Source: Nymphaea colorata
Taxonomy: Eukaryota; Streptophyta; Magnoliopsida; Nymphaeales; Nymphaeaceae
DNA length: 64,000 bases
Direction of reading: 5' to 3'
Assembly (NCBI RefSeq): GCF_008831285.2
Contig: NC_045148.1
Location: 3,784,001-3,848,000, forward strand
The notes beneath the pieces were generated by a model that worked only from the letters and a program-made list of their open reading frames with translations, was not told the origin of the DNA and made no database searches. The translations under genes and the position numbers were made by a program. Below, piece by piece: positions 1 to 10,974 of this stretch (the stretch's first letter is position 1; each line of letters begins with the position of its first letter).

Positions 1-893
1 CAATCAATTTTAGTACAGCCCATCATCCTCAAATGGATGTGCAAAGCGAGGTGGTCAACTGGACATTAGAGACGTATTTACGTGTTTGTGGGAGATAGAC
101 CAGGTACCTTGGTGCGGTATCTTTCGTGGGCCGACAACATGAGTTTTTCATTCAGGGATGAGAGAGACACTCTAGGGATTTCCTACACCCCATATCTGAG
201 AGAGCGCCAACGGACGAAGGCACAGGACACACACGCTGCGCACGAAAAGAGCCCGCTTTCGAGGCAGGTATAAATTTTAGTGAGGCTAACCTTTCATGCA
301 GCCATGAGCTAACGCTTGAGGGTGAAGTGCATTCAAGGTTGTCAACAGCGAGCAGCAGCATCAACAGGCAGATACCGCAGGCTAAGGCATGGCGTGCGTG
401 GGCCATCCACAGTAGAGTGAGGCTAACGGTAGTCTTCAACGACTTGACGCACAGACCGCGACAGAAGGTGTTGCGGGCAGAGATTGTCTTTTCCTTAGTG
501 GGGTTATCTCCCTCACCCAGTCTGAGATTGTTGTACTCGAGCAGAGCCTAGCAGACCTTTCGCACCAGGCCTAGAATGGAGGAGACACAGTTGACCTAGC
601 TCAGTCTGTTTCAGGAACTAATGACTGTCCATGAATGAGTCAGACAAGGACAGGGGGCATCTGGACAAACAGAGAACACAGTCAGGCCAATCCAGTCTTG
701 AAGACTGAGATGCCCAGTTTGGAAGGCCACCTAGACTGAGTCTAGGTGAAGTGGGTTTGGACCCAAGCAGAGCTACACAGTTGAGACCTAGTTCGAGGTG
801 GAGACTTAGTTTAGGGTCAATAAGTTTGACCGACTCAGTCAAATTGAGACAATGTATAGTTTACTTTTCATTGTACCCGTTTTTTATTCTGAG
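1..893. other. Unassigned intergenic sequence
   Basis: I recognise no gene here. Short open frames exist on both strands but none resembles a known protein. From about 560 onward the sequence may belong to the LTR-like segment described for 894-1070. Composition is mixed, less AT-rich than the 5-9 kb region. Confidence 0.4.
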
Positions 894-1070
894 TTGTCTC
901 GGACGAGACAAGGCTTGTCTCGGGCGAGACAAGGCTTGTCTCAGTTCGCTTGAGCTATATAAGTTAGGCGATATGAACGTAACCCTATCAATTTTCTCAT
1001 TAATGAAGTTTTGAATATTTGTTCGTCTCTCCCGCGTGGATTTGGGTTACCTTGGCGACAATATTGGTGC
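894..1070 (+). repeat. Possible LTR 3' part with primer-binding-like site
   Basis: Two 21-bp units (894-914 and 915-935) and a partial third (936-944) repeat in tandem. Each unit is close to a palindrome, with CTTGTCTCG facing CGAGACAAG. A TATA-like GCTATATAAG follows at about 953-962. A leader-like stretch then runs to TGGCGACAATATTGGTGCC near 1052-1070, which resembles the position and TGG start of a retroelement primer-binding site. This order (repeats, TATA, short transcribed part, TGG site) suits the 3' part of a 5' LTR. No partner LTR was found in the window, so the assignment is tentative. The element, if real, may be solo, truncated or non-autonomous. Confidence 0.3.
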
Positions 1071-3282
1071 CACCTGAAATCTCACCGGAAATTCCCATTT
1101 TCATGGAGCTATCGACCAGGCAACCAGAGGAGAGTCGCTGGTGGACTCTACCAGAAGCAGGGGCGATGTTCTCCCCATGGCATCTACAAGACTTGGAGTT
1201 GTGTGGGTCTTCCAACCACAGGACGATCGAGAGGCAGCTCTCAGGTGATCGGGGAGTAGAGGACGAGGACGGCACCATGCAATCGGTGTCGAATTACCCT
1301 TCTGCAACACATCGATAGTTGACGATACTTCATTCCAGGTTAGTCTTTGCTCTCATGAGGATATCCTTGAAGTATTGTTGTTCCAGACCTCTGATCTAAC
1401 GTCGCTGATGCCGGAGATTGATTCCATGCCCTGTGGTCTAACAATCGTCGGTAGATCAGATGATTTCCGTCAATCTGAAGGATTGGACAAAGGATCGATA
1501 CTGACGACAGAGGCGCATTCATATGATTCTCAGTTGCATGTCTAACACCACTGCTAGATTGATCGATCACTAGTTTGATCAACGATTTTATGTTGCGTTT
1601 GCTTCATTCTGATTGTGCTCATTGTCTGCAACGATGAATCAAGGAGAGAAATTGGGGAAATTGCGTGAAATCTAATCAGGACTTTTCCCATCGTGTAGAT
1701 CTCTGTTTTGCTGCCAATATTGGTCTGATCATCTGCAAATCACGGGGAATCAGTGATTGATTTTGGAAATCGGCCTCCATGGTTCTCTTCCCAACATCCT
1801 GAGTGGATGAATTTTGAGGAAGATCCATCCACAGACGAGAGAGGAATTCACGATGGCTGGAATTCTGAAGATCGCGGCGGCGATTTCCTAATTTCTCTGC
1901 CATTCAGGCAGTAGCGCCCCCAATCTCGACAGAAATTTGGGGAAAACCCCAAATCTGGTGATCTGACTAACTCTAAATCCTTTCCAAAATTGATTCTGAT
2001 CATTTTCATATTTTTGATTTGGGATTATTGTTCAATTTGACTGGATTCATCCGAAATCATGCAGAAGGAGTTGTTCTTTGCCTGAGAGAGGCCCTGTCTT
2101 GCACCTGTGACAGTCCGACATTTTTCAAAGAGGCGTGTTTCCTGTACGGTGCTTGAATTGATCTGAGATTTGGGGCATCTATCCAAAGCATACATACTTC
2201 TATGGTCCAATTTTTAGATTTTTCGGAGTTACATCTTATTTATGAAAAATTGCCGAGTGCTGAGGACACCTGTGAAGACAGAACACCCTACGAGAGGGAA
2301 TCTCGTCTATCCACCCAATCTGATCCTCAAATTGGGTCTTCCCAATAATCTGGTGACGACCTCGGCCATTTTCCAGTTTATTTCCTATTGATTTTCACAG
2401 TATAAGTTTTTGTTCTTGTTTGGAGGCAATCCTTGCCTTCGGCTTGCTGAAACAGAGGAGGGGTGAGGAGCTGCTTAACAGCACGCATTCGCTTGTGTTT
2501 AAATGGCGATCGTCTCACCCCTACTACAATTGCTCATGGGGTTTCAATTGCAATCTCGTGACACATCTCCTCCTAAGAATATCTGTGCTTATTCTTTGTA
2601 TTTTCTGGTGACTGCTCTGCTGTTGTTGGAGGGTGCGTTGCGGCAAAGGTGTTGAAGCTAGTTCATGAGCTGTAGGGGCTGAAACCGCTCCTATTCATGC
2701 TTGACCGATCGAGTTAGAAGACATAGATTATGTCGGGCTATCTGGCCCTTGCCTCTCCCTTAGCTTCATCTATCAACAGGGAATTAGATACTTCACGGTG
2801 CTGACTTCTAACTCTGCTGGAAATACACTGTTTCCACTATTCTTGAACAATAACCATCGGTTCCTTGTTTGGAGCTAGCAATCACCGAGAGGAGGGAGCA
2901 GATGCAGAGACCGTGGTTGTGCTGATCCTGGGAGAAAGAAGGGTGTACGTTGTCACCTTCTTAGCACTTGCTTCACCCTACTTCATTTGTGCACTAGGGG
3001 TTCAGAAAGTCACAGCTAAGTGCATTCCTTTCTCCCCAATTAGTTGTTGAAATCAATTGCAGTGACTATGTTGTTCTTGTCCTGAGCAAGGAAGACTCCA
3101 TTCGACCAGAAGGTGACGGGTACCTCACTTGTGGAAGACGACGTGCTAAATACCAAGGTTCGAGCATTCAGCCATGGTGGTGTTCCTTGGACTTGCTCCA
3201 GCCAGGTTGGACTCGACGCACCCTATAGATCGAAGGTGGGATTTTCTTGCTTTCGACCGAGCCATTTCGGCGTGTTGTTGAC
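1071..3282. other. Unassigned stretch with decayed open frames
   Basis: No known gene recognised. On the + strand, a frame without an early ATG is open from about 1243 to 1544. Another is open from about 1722 to 1904 and is acidic. Both end in stops and do not join cleanly. They could be the internal region of the retroelement suggested by the LTR-like sequence just upstream, or relics of a host gene. I cannot decide between these. Confidence 0.3.
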
Positions 3283-3416
3283 GGGTTACCTCCAAAGCTC
3301 ACTAGCCGAGGACACGAACCCAGACTACAGACCTACCTAGGGGTGCTTCTGATGGTTTGCAGGTAGGTCTGTAGTCCGGGTTCGTGTCCTCGGCTAACGA
3401 GCTTTGGAGGTAACCC
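3283..3416. repeat. 56-bp inverted repeat with 22-nt loop
   Basis: The left arm (3283-3338) and right arm (3361-3416) are reverse complements at 53 of 56 positions, with a 22-nt spacer. The three differences are transitions. In a plus-strand RNA they give A-C mismatches, whereas in a minus-strand RNA all three become G-U wobbles, so the minus-strand hairpin would be paired along its full length. It could be a fold-back transposon end, a recent inverted duplication or a small-RNA hairpin locus. Sequence alone does not say whether it is transcribed. Confidence 0.85.
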
Positions 3417-3609
3417 ATTCAACTACTTGAGGTAGGAGGTGAGGGTTAGCCTTTCGCTTGGCTGAGGCTGAGTATGGCCAATACTGGTTACCTAAGTTTG
3501 TGGTCACTTTTGCTGTTGTTTCTTCTATGTCTTTATCTAGGTATGTCTGTTTAGAAGTTATCCCTTCTTTTGCAATAAGATTTGGGGGAACAGTCCTCCA
3601 ACTACCTAA

Positions 3610-4864
3610 GGGGGCGTTTGATTGCCCGACGATTTGCAAATTTTTCGAAAAAAACAGTACGGGCGGATGGAATTCCACCCGCCCGCTTAAACATGCGTCA
3701 AACGGGGTGAAATTCACCCCGTTTAACGCGTAACGTGAGCGGGTGGAATTCCACCCGCTCTGGATTCCCCCCCCCCCCAAGTGGCTTTTCCGCTCGAGAC
3801 TCATTCCCTTCTCCTCTCGCTCGAGACTCATTCCCTCCTCCTCTCGCACTGAATGGTCGCCTGCATCTCCCGCTCCCTCTCACCGTCGCCTGCATCTCCC
3901 ACCGTCGTCGGTCCGCCGTCGCCGCACTGATGGTTGCCGCTCCACGCCGGTGATCTTTCCCCCTTTCTCTCTTGCTCTCTGCTGCTCTCAGATTCTCCCG
4001 CGTCAGTGCCCTAATCGGTGGCCCAAGTTCTGTACCACAACAAACATCTTCTCGCTCGCAGGTTCAGAGGCATCTCCCTTCTTCTCTTTGTCCCTTCCTC
4101 TCTTGCTCTTTGATGCCGTCCTTATCTCCATTTCTCTGTCGCGCTAATGTTATTTTTTTTTTTTGCCATCTCACCGGCAGGGAAGACAGGGCTGCAGCCA
4201 CGATCCCTACGATCGCTGCTCCTCCGATCTGCCATCACTGTTGCTTTTGCCCTCTTATTCTCAACTTTTTATTGAATCTTGTAAGGACTGGTTGCAATTT
4301 CTTCAGGTATTTTTTCAGATTTTTCCCCTTCGTAAGAAAGAGACATGTATTACTCCTCTCTTTGAGTTTCCGCTTTCTTGTTCTTCTGCTTTTGAGGAGT
4401 TCGCGTTTTTGGGTTTTGGGGATTTATTACATTGTCTCTCCATAGCCTCTCATTGACTTGATTAGTGAAGACATGTTCATGAGTGCTTATGTTCTTGTTG
4501 TTTGATCATTTCTATGCTGCACTATGTTCATCTACACATATAAACTTTGTTCATTTTCATTTTTTATATATGAAATACAGAGTTTACAATTGGTAGATCC
4601 GCCCCCTCCTCATTTTGGCCAGATTTGGACAGTCCAAAATCTGCTACTTTGGCTTCCATCTTTGCATTCAGTATAATATTTGTTGTTTTTATACCTATGA
4701 ATGATAGGCGGATAACAGCCTGAGTGTAAATAGTCTAATCCTGCAGTGCATCAAACATGACCTCAAATCGGAAGAGGGTTAAATTTCATCCTGTTTTTTT
4801 TTCCTGAAAAATTTTCCAGAAAATTTTGCCACGTTAAATTCTTCCCTGTGCATCAAACGCCCCC
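3610..4864. mobile_element. Harbinger/Tourist-type DNA transposon, non-autonomous
   Basis: Both ends carry the 13-bp terminal inverted repeat GGGGGCGTTTGAT, and the element is flanked by TAA at 3607-3609 and 4865-4867. A 3-bp TWA target duplication with a G-rich end followed by GTTTGAT is typical of the PIF/Harbinger (Tourist) group. The 1255-bp interior has no transposase that I can see. It holds three palindromes (3661-3760), a C-run, a twice-repeated CT-rich unit near 3790-3846 and a long CT-rich stretch resembling a plant gene leader. The CT-rich part could be captured host sequence or the remnant leader of an autonomous parent. It shares end structure with the larger element at 33156-34912. 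Confidence 0.8.
3661..3760. repeat. Three successive palindromes centred on GAATTC-like cores
   Basis: Inside the Harbinger-type element lie three palindromes in a row: 3661-3684 (one mismatched pair), 3700-3724 (odd centre, otherwise perfect) and 3737-3760 (perfect over 24 bp). The first and third share the core GGTGGAATTCCACC or a one-base variant. The middle one has GGGGTGAAATTCACCCC. Repeated subterminal motifs of this kind can be transposase-binding sites in DNA transposons. That role is inference here. Confidence 0.8.
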
Positions 4865-4867
4865 TAA

Positions 4868-7800
4868 AGGACAATTCAATGGAGGAAGACAACAAGCTAT
4901 CTGTAAGTTTAGCACTAGCACATGAGTTGTTTAGATTATTAATATTTTTTGATGTACCTATGGATACTGCATAAAAAAATATATATTGTGTGAATAAATT
5001 AGTATTGGTCGAGCCACTACCTACATAGTGCCCGTGGTTTTTCAACAAGAGAAACTAAAATAATGGTTATAAGCAACTACAAATGAATATTGTGTGCATT
5101 TTTACATATATATTTTCTAATGGCTATGTTGCAAGTACTTGTTAGTATGAAAGCTTTATCTTTCATATGCATAATTGATACCAACAGCAAATATCAAATC
5201 TCATCAAGCGTTTTTGTTTAAGTAAAATAAAATTATAGTTGTGAAAAATAGTTGCCTTGGGTTAATGTATGAATTTCATTGGCCTAATACATAGATTTCA
5301 AGGGGGCTGCATTTTCAATCTCTCCTTTTCCTCCAAACACCTGTAACTTGTTAAAAGCAACTACAAATGAAGAAAAAATTGTATCATCAACCTTGCATAG
5401 AACAAGCAACATAACAAATTTCAATTGAAGCCAACACTCTATAATAGAGTGACATGCTTGATCACATCTGTTTTATGATATTTTTTTATTTCTAAAATTC
5501 AATAATTGATGAATACTTGCAAAATCTTGGGTAAAAGTCAATAAAATGAGATGAAACAATTGGTGATACAATGATATGAGGATCCATATTTAAGAAGATT
5601 GCTTTTTGCTTGTTAAGGGAAAATGAGTCAATATATATTATGTGTCCATGAATGAGTTTATAATTTCATTTTTCATAAACAAAAACAGTGAACACTTCAA
5701 CTTCAAATATTTTTGAAATTTAGTGGGCTGATTCTAGACTTATTAATCTAACTATAGACCAAAAATCAGCCCAAATTGTCCTGCTTTGCTAAGCTTACGT
5801 GCACCATGGTTGGGATTGGAAACTATACCAATAGTAGCTCGTCTTACTCTGCCTAGAAAATTCAGTTTTTTGTGGATATATGAAAAACAGGTCAAAAAGT
5901 GAAAATGTTCAATAAAATCTTGGCTTGGTTCTATAGACGATCAAATACTGTCTTCAAATTAAGTAAAACCCAAAAAATTTTTAAATCAGTTTGACAGTTA
6001 CGATCGATTTTTCAAAGTTTACTAACTATAGAAAAGAAACATGTTAACAAGTTCAAATCTTGGATTTCAAAAACTAATTCTAAAAACAACATGATAAATA
6101 TTGCAAAAACTAACAAGTATTATCCTAACAAATAATCACACCAAACAACCATGAAATCAAACAAACAAAAGGAATCAAACAAGCATGCATTAAAATGAAA
6201 ACCACAATAATAACTAACTACAAAGCAAATAAAAATCACAATCTCTACGTTTTCTATCCTTTACCGATTTAATTGCTCAACACCTCTTTTAAAGCACAAC
6301 TTGGACACATGCATGAACTAAACAAGTGAAGCTAGAGACAAGTAAAAGATGTGATCATATATAAACTAAGTCCTATATTTATAAACCAAAAAATTGCTCA
6401 AGGGATACTCGATGTTCCCTGACAACAACATGCATTTTAGTATTCTTTTGAAAATTTAAATTTTGAAAGATATTCTTGATAGCTTATGAAAATCGAACAC
6501 CAAATGATAAAACTACTTAGTTGTGAGATTGAGTCGAACATAGGGAAAGGATCAAGATCTACATGTCCAATAAAAATGAAGGCAATTTACTAACCAATAA
6601 AATCAAAGTATCTACAAAATGGTTTAGTTACAATCACTCGAAACTACAAAATGGCTTAATTACAATCACTCGAAACAAGCATCCCAAACATAAGCATACA
6701 CTAAGTCAAATTTAGTTGAGCTCCAGTCCACTTTTCTGTTTATACATGCACCAACGATTCAGAGAATCTTCAATAGAAATAAGCTCCTTAAAGCATTTTG
6801 TCTTGTGAGTTCCAAAAGAGCAACTTAAGAGGTTATTTGGGAATTGAGATAGATTGCTATTGTTCCACGAATTTGCCCCTAATATTGGAGTAAATTTGTA
6901 GAGCACTAATTATATTCTTATATGAATATACCCTAATCTTTAGAGTAGATTTATGGAATGGTAACAAACTGTTACTATTGTTAAGCAACCGCGAAGGTAC
7001 TGTTTGGTTGTGTGGACAACTATGCTTAAAACACTTGTCTTTAAAATAAGTGTCCTAAGAACAAAGAGTCATTGTCAATATGGACAAGTTATAATTTTAT
7101 CCATCATTTGTTTATAAAGAAAGTATTTCCAACTTGTCTTGTCTACTGTTTGTCTAAATAATTAGACAAACATTTTTAACACATGTTTTGCATTTTCTAT
7201 TTTATCTCTTTCTTTCTGTCTATAACATAAGATAAAACAAATGGAAAACATATAAACTAATAAAAATAATCTTTTTCTCTCTCTCTTGCTGTCTCAACAT
7301 ATAATGAAAGAAAAAAAAACTTACTAAAATATGTAAAAAAACATCTAAGCCAACAAAAATGCTCTCTTTTTTGTTGTTTCTATCTCTACAAATATAAGCC
7401 ACCTAAAATGCTCTCTTTGTCTTTTCTCTTTTTATAAATACAGAAAACCAAAAATTCATATAGTATAAAAAAACATCATTCAATTATAAACAACATAAAA
7501 ACATAACCAAAGAGTAAGTTTTTAATTTATTAGATACATACCACCTGAAAATGTTTAGATATAGGTATCTAGAAATAACTAAATGTATATCATAATGGTT
7601 ATATAACAAAAAAAAAAAGCTTTCATATTTTATTGAAGTTCATAATTTAAAAATGATGACGATCCTATGTGTTCAAATAGCCACCAACAACCATAAAATA
7701 ATGCTCGTTCATTGTATCTCACCTTAGTCATTGTATTTTGACAACAATTTATATTAATATTAGTGATAATACAATATACACTAATAAACAACAAACATAT

Positions 7801-8169
7801 AAAAGATGCTTGACAGTTATAATGAACAAACATAAAAAAATGTTATTTCTCTACAATAGATTAATAAAAAAGTCTTTAACAATATGTAAACAAAACCATA
7901 GAAATGATGCATGGACTATATACACATTATCAGCCCTAAAAAAGGAATCTAAAAACATCAAAATTACTTATATTGCACCAGTCATTTCACATATCATTTG
8001 TTATTGCACCCCTAAGCACATTGTTGTTTCCTTAAACTTGTGTTTCTAGCGGACTTTTATTATCATTCTCAAATTGTGTTAATCAATTCTCAATAATTTG
8101 TTTGAATTATTTTATTGTATAAAGTTATGAAGAATTTATGCCGTGTGCAATCATTATAGGAAAAAGAGG
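4868..8169. other. AT-rich intergenic DNA
   Basis: I see no gene in these 3.3 kb. Open frames are short, AT-driven and unlike any family I know. Around 6826-7050 there are stretches resembling the small MITE at 39842-39998 (a CTTAAGAGGTTATTTGGG-like start and TAGATTTATGGAA-like words), so one or two decayed MITEs may be present. I could not define their ends. Confidence 0.5.
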
Positions 8170-8328
8170 CCTATATTGGTGATCATTTTCATTGGTATGG
8201 CCACCACTATAGCTTTATATCGTGAGTTTTTTTTGTTGCTGTGTTCATCGTTGTTATTGACCTCGCTATAACTTTTTGCAGGTGATTTTAATCAAGTCAA
8301 TACCAGTGCATATCACCACCACTATAGG
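8170..8328. mobile_element. Candidate small MITE
   Basis: The segment starts with CCTATATTGGTGAT. The reverse complement of its end is CCTATAGTGGTGGTGAT, giving an imperfect terminal inverted repeat around a 159-bp body. An additional internal CCACCACTATAG copy occurs at about 8200-8212. No clear target duplication was found, so class assignment is open. Confidence 0.35.
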
Positions 8329-9646
8329 ATTTAATTGAAAAAAACAAAATACAACTTTATATACTCATATAATCATTTATGAAAGAACATGACATAAAGT
8401 TGCAAAAAATGATACTAAAGTAAATGGAGAAACAGAAGCAATAAGCAGAAAAGGGAGAAAAAGAGGATGGTGGTTGCTTATCATAGGTATTATTGTGCCA
8501 ATGCTTGCTACTAGGGCTGCTTTTACTTGATTAGCTATTTTTCCAGAACTGGACAACCCAAATTATAGCCTCATGTCTACTAAATTTTGTGGTATTGTTA
8601 TCTGAGCACAATAAACACAACCATTGGAATATTATCAAACTTTTAACCGACAATCACTTAGCATTATCTAACAAGAGTTTGAACCACTTGGCTGAGAGTT
8701 TAGCTCACTGTTGATTCACACTAGCCAACAAGAGCTTGGACAATTTTGCTGAGAAATCGACCTTCAAAAGACATATGGTAACATGAAATATATGTCATAG
8801 TGAATTATTTCAGGTTGAATGTATATACCAGATGAAGAATTTTGCATGCCCAGTTCCCCACAATTTTTTTTTTCAACTCACTTTGAAGAAAGTGCTAGCA
8901 AAATCAGATGGAGAGATTTGCCCATTGGATCAAGTCATTTGAGGACCCAGGAGTTCAAACTCGCCAGATAATGCTAAGGACAAGTGAATCATTTACCACA
9001 AAGGGAATGTTTGAATAAGACAAAATCTTTCAAAGCTTCAAAGCAATTCTTTTCCACATTGAGAGATCAACCGAGAGGATGTAAATAACCATTACCTTTA
9101 AACAATATTACTAGACATCCAATCTCTTCCTGTCTAGAGAATTTATAAAGGGCTTGCCATTTTTGGGAGAAAAAGGGGAACAAACCTACTTAAATTGTCA
9201 TAAATCAACTTTTATGTAGCACATTCTTTCAATAACAGAAAATAAAATTTAAAAACAATTGCTATTTTACATGCAAAATCCATTTGAGGACCTAAGTTAC
9301 ATGAGCGTTCATGTATTTATGTAATTATAAAGCATTCATGTAATTAAGTACGTAGAAGAGCAGAATTACATTGATCGATTAATGACAATTGTCTGGCCTC
9401 CTATACTCGTACGTCCTTCCTAGAAAGCAACCAGCAGCAAAGATAGGGCAGCAGAAGCTCATGGTTTACACATTCCACAAGCCCCAGAGGAGCACGTTTT
9501 TTCTTCAAAGGCTCTTTCAAGGAAGTGCAAAAAGAAAGCAGCAAAGTTTCCCACCATAAGGGGGAAGAAAAATGCATGCAAACAGATAACTTGAAGAGAA
9601 AATTTACCTTGCACTGAATGGCGCTATAGGAAATCTCTGATTGATC
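8329..9646. other. Intergenic DNA, no gene seen
   Basis: AT-rich at first, becoming mixed after about 9400. I found no recognisable coding exon, RNA gene or repeat end. The right side could contain the 3' UTR of the minus-strand relic that ends at 9647. Confidence 0.4.
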
Positions 9647-10557
9647 TCACGAAAAGTGAATCATTTTCTGATAGTTCTTGTCCACAACCCTCTTACGGAT
9701 GGTCGTCTTCTCATCGAGGAATTTGGGCTGAAATTGTGAGGATCATTATAAATGAGAAACAAATTAATTTGTGTATCCAACAAAACAACTTTTTTGCATC
9801 AAATGGGAAGGCAAATATGATGACTGAAAGATACAGTAATAACAAAAGAAGAAGATGCTATTCAATATCCACAGTAGGTGAAATATGTGTAATCCCATCC
9901 AACTCTAATGCTTAAAAATTGTCTCTTATTGTAACAGTAAAAGAAGAGTTCGCAACTTCTTGTATGCAAGGGACCTCCAATTTTCATTAAAAGAGTTCAT
10001 TCTGAGCGCTGGCTGGAACCCAGATGACGCCTGTCCATTCAAAACATATTTTCACATTCCATGTCCACTAGAAAACGTCATTTGCCGTCTTGACATATAC
10101 AAAAGGAAGAAAATACTGATCATCCTACTGTAAATAATGGCTAGCTGTAGCATGTAACCGTATCTTCTGCAATTTTGTCAAAGTCTTGCAAAGGGGCTTG
10201 GGATTTCAAGAGTTGGACATATTTCCAAGCAATAACTACCACAAATAAAATACTGAACAAACAAGGAGAAAGGAAGAAAGGGAAGGTTTTTCTTTTGAAG
10301 CTTTTATGGGGAGACAAGACCACAAAGAGTACAAGAACACCTCTTGCTTCGATTCTATGAATGCCAGCACCTGAGCCTGCCGCACCTTCTCAAAGCTAAG
10401 TACTTGTCTCCATTCAGCTTTAGTGCTTTTGGCCTCAGTTGATAGAATCTCTGGCTTCATACAGTAGGCCTTCTCATCGTGCAGAAGGGTGGTCCCAATT
10501 TTAATCACCTCTGGCATAAAAAGTTTTATTTGTTCTAGATGGCAACGGAGGAAGCCC
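9647..10557 (-). pseudogene. Unidentified two-exon gene relic (terminal exons)
   Basis: On the minus strand two exon-like blocks have matching splice phases. The first runs from 10557 to 10341 (72 codons) after a CAG acceptor and ends with GAG before a GT donor. The second starts at 9727 after TTTCAG and ends at a TGA at 9649-9647. The joined reading is hydrophilic and helix-like, with short landmarks such as KPEILSTEAKSTKAEWRQVL and KFLDEKTTIRKRVVDKNYQK. The blocks look like real conserved coding sequence, but I do not recognise the family. No start codon exon was found upstream. The TOC1-like pseudogene lies upstream on the same strand, and I see no evidence that the two belong together. 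It could be an intact 3' end of a gene whose 5' part is unrecognised, or a relic. Confidence 0.4.
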
Positions 10558-10974
10558 CTGAGCCATTGTTAAATAAACTGCTAATTGACACCAAAAATGA
10601 CTAATGGAGATCAATTATCAAACGAAGAAAGGGATCTCATTGAACTCACTTGTTCGTCAAAACCTGGACAAAGAAGCAAATGTTGGCAAACTATAACTGA
10701 AGAAGGTGGTGGCTGCTAAACTATCAGCGACAGAGGACAAGTCCCATCTGAAATGTGATTGTTTCAGGCCTAAACAACCAAACTGAGTCACATGATAATT
10801 CCACTACAGAGAGTGAAGAAAGCCATAGTTTGGTTATACAAGAAGCTGCCATCAAGAATTAGAAGAACTCGATTAACTAAGGAGACAAGCACTGCGATTC
10901 ATGCTTACATTTCAAGAGGCAATCATTCCATTCGAGAAGAGTAGCAAGCTGAGGTCGAATATTTTTAAAACCAC

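Noticed and set aside
3972-4456. 157-codon + strand frame in the CT-rich part of the Harbinger-type element
   Set aside because: Low-complexity Ser/Leu/Phe composition from pyrimidine tracts, with no recognisable domain. Captured non-coding leader or transposon filler is more likely.
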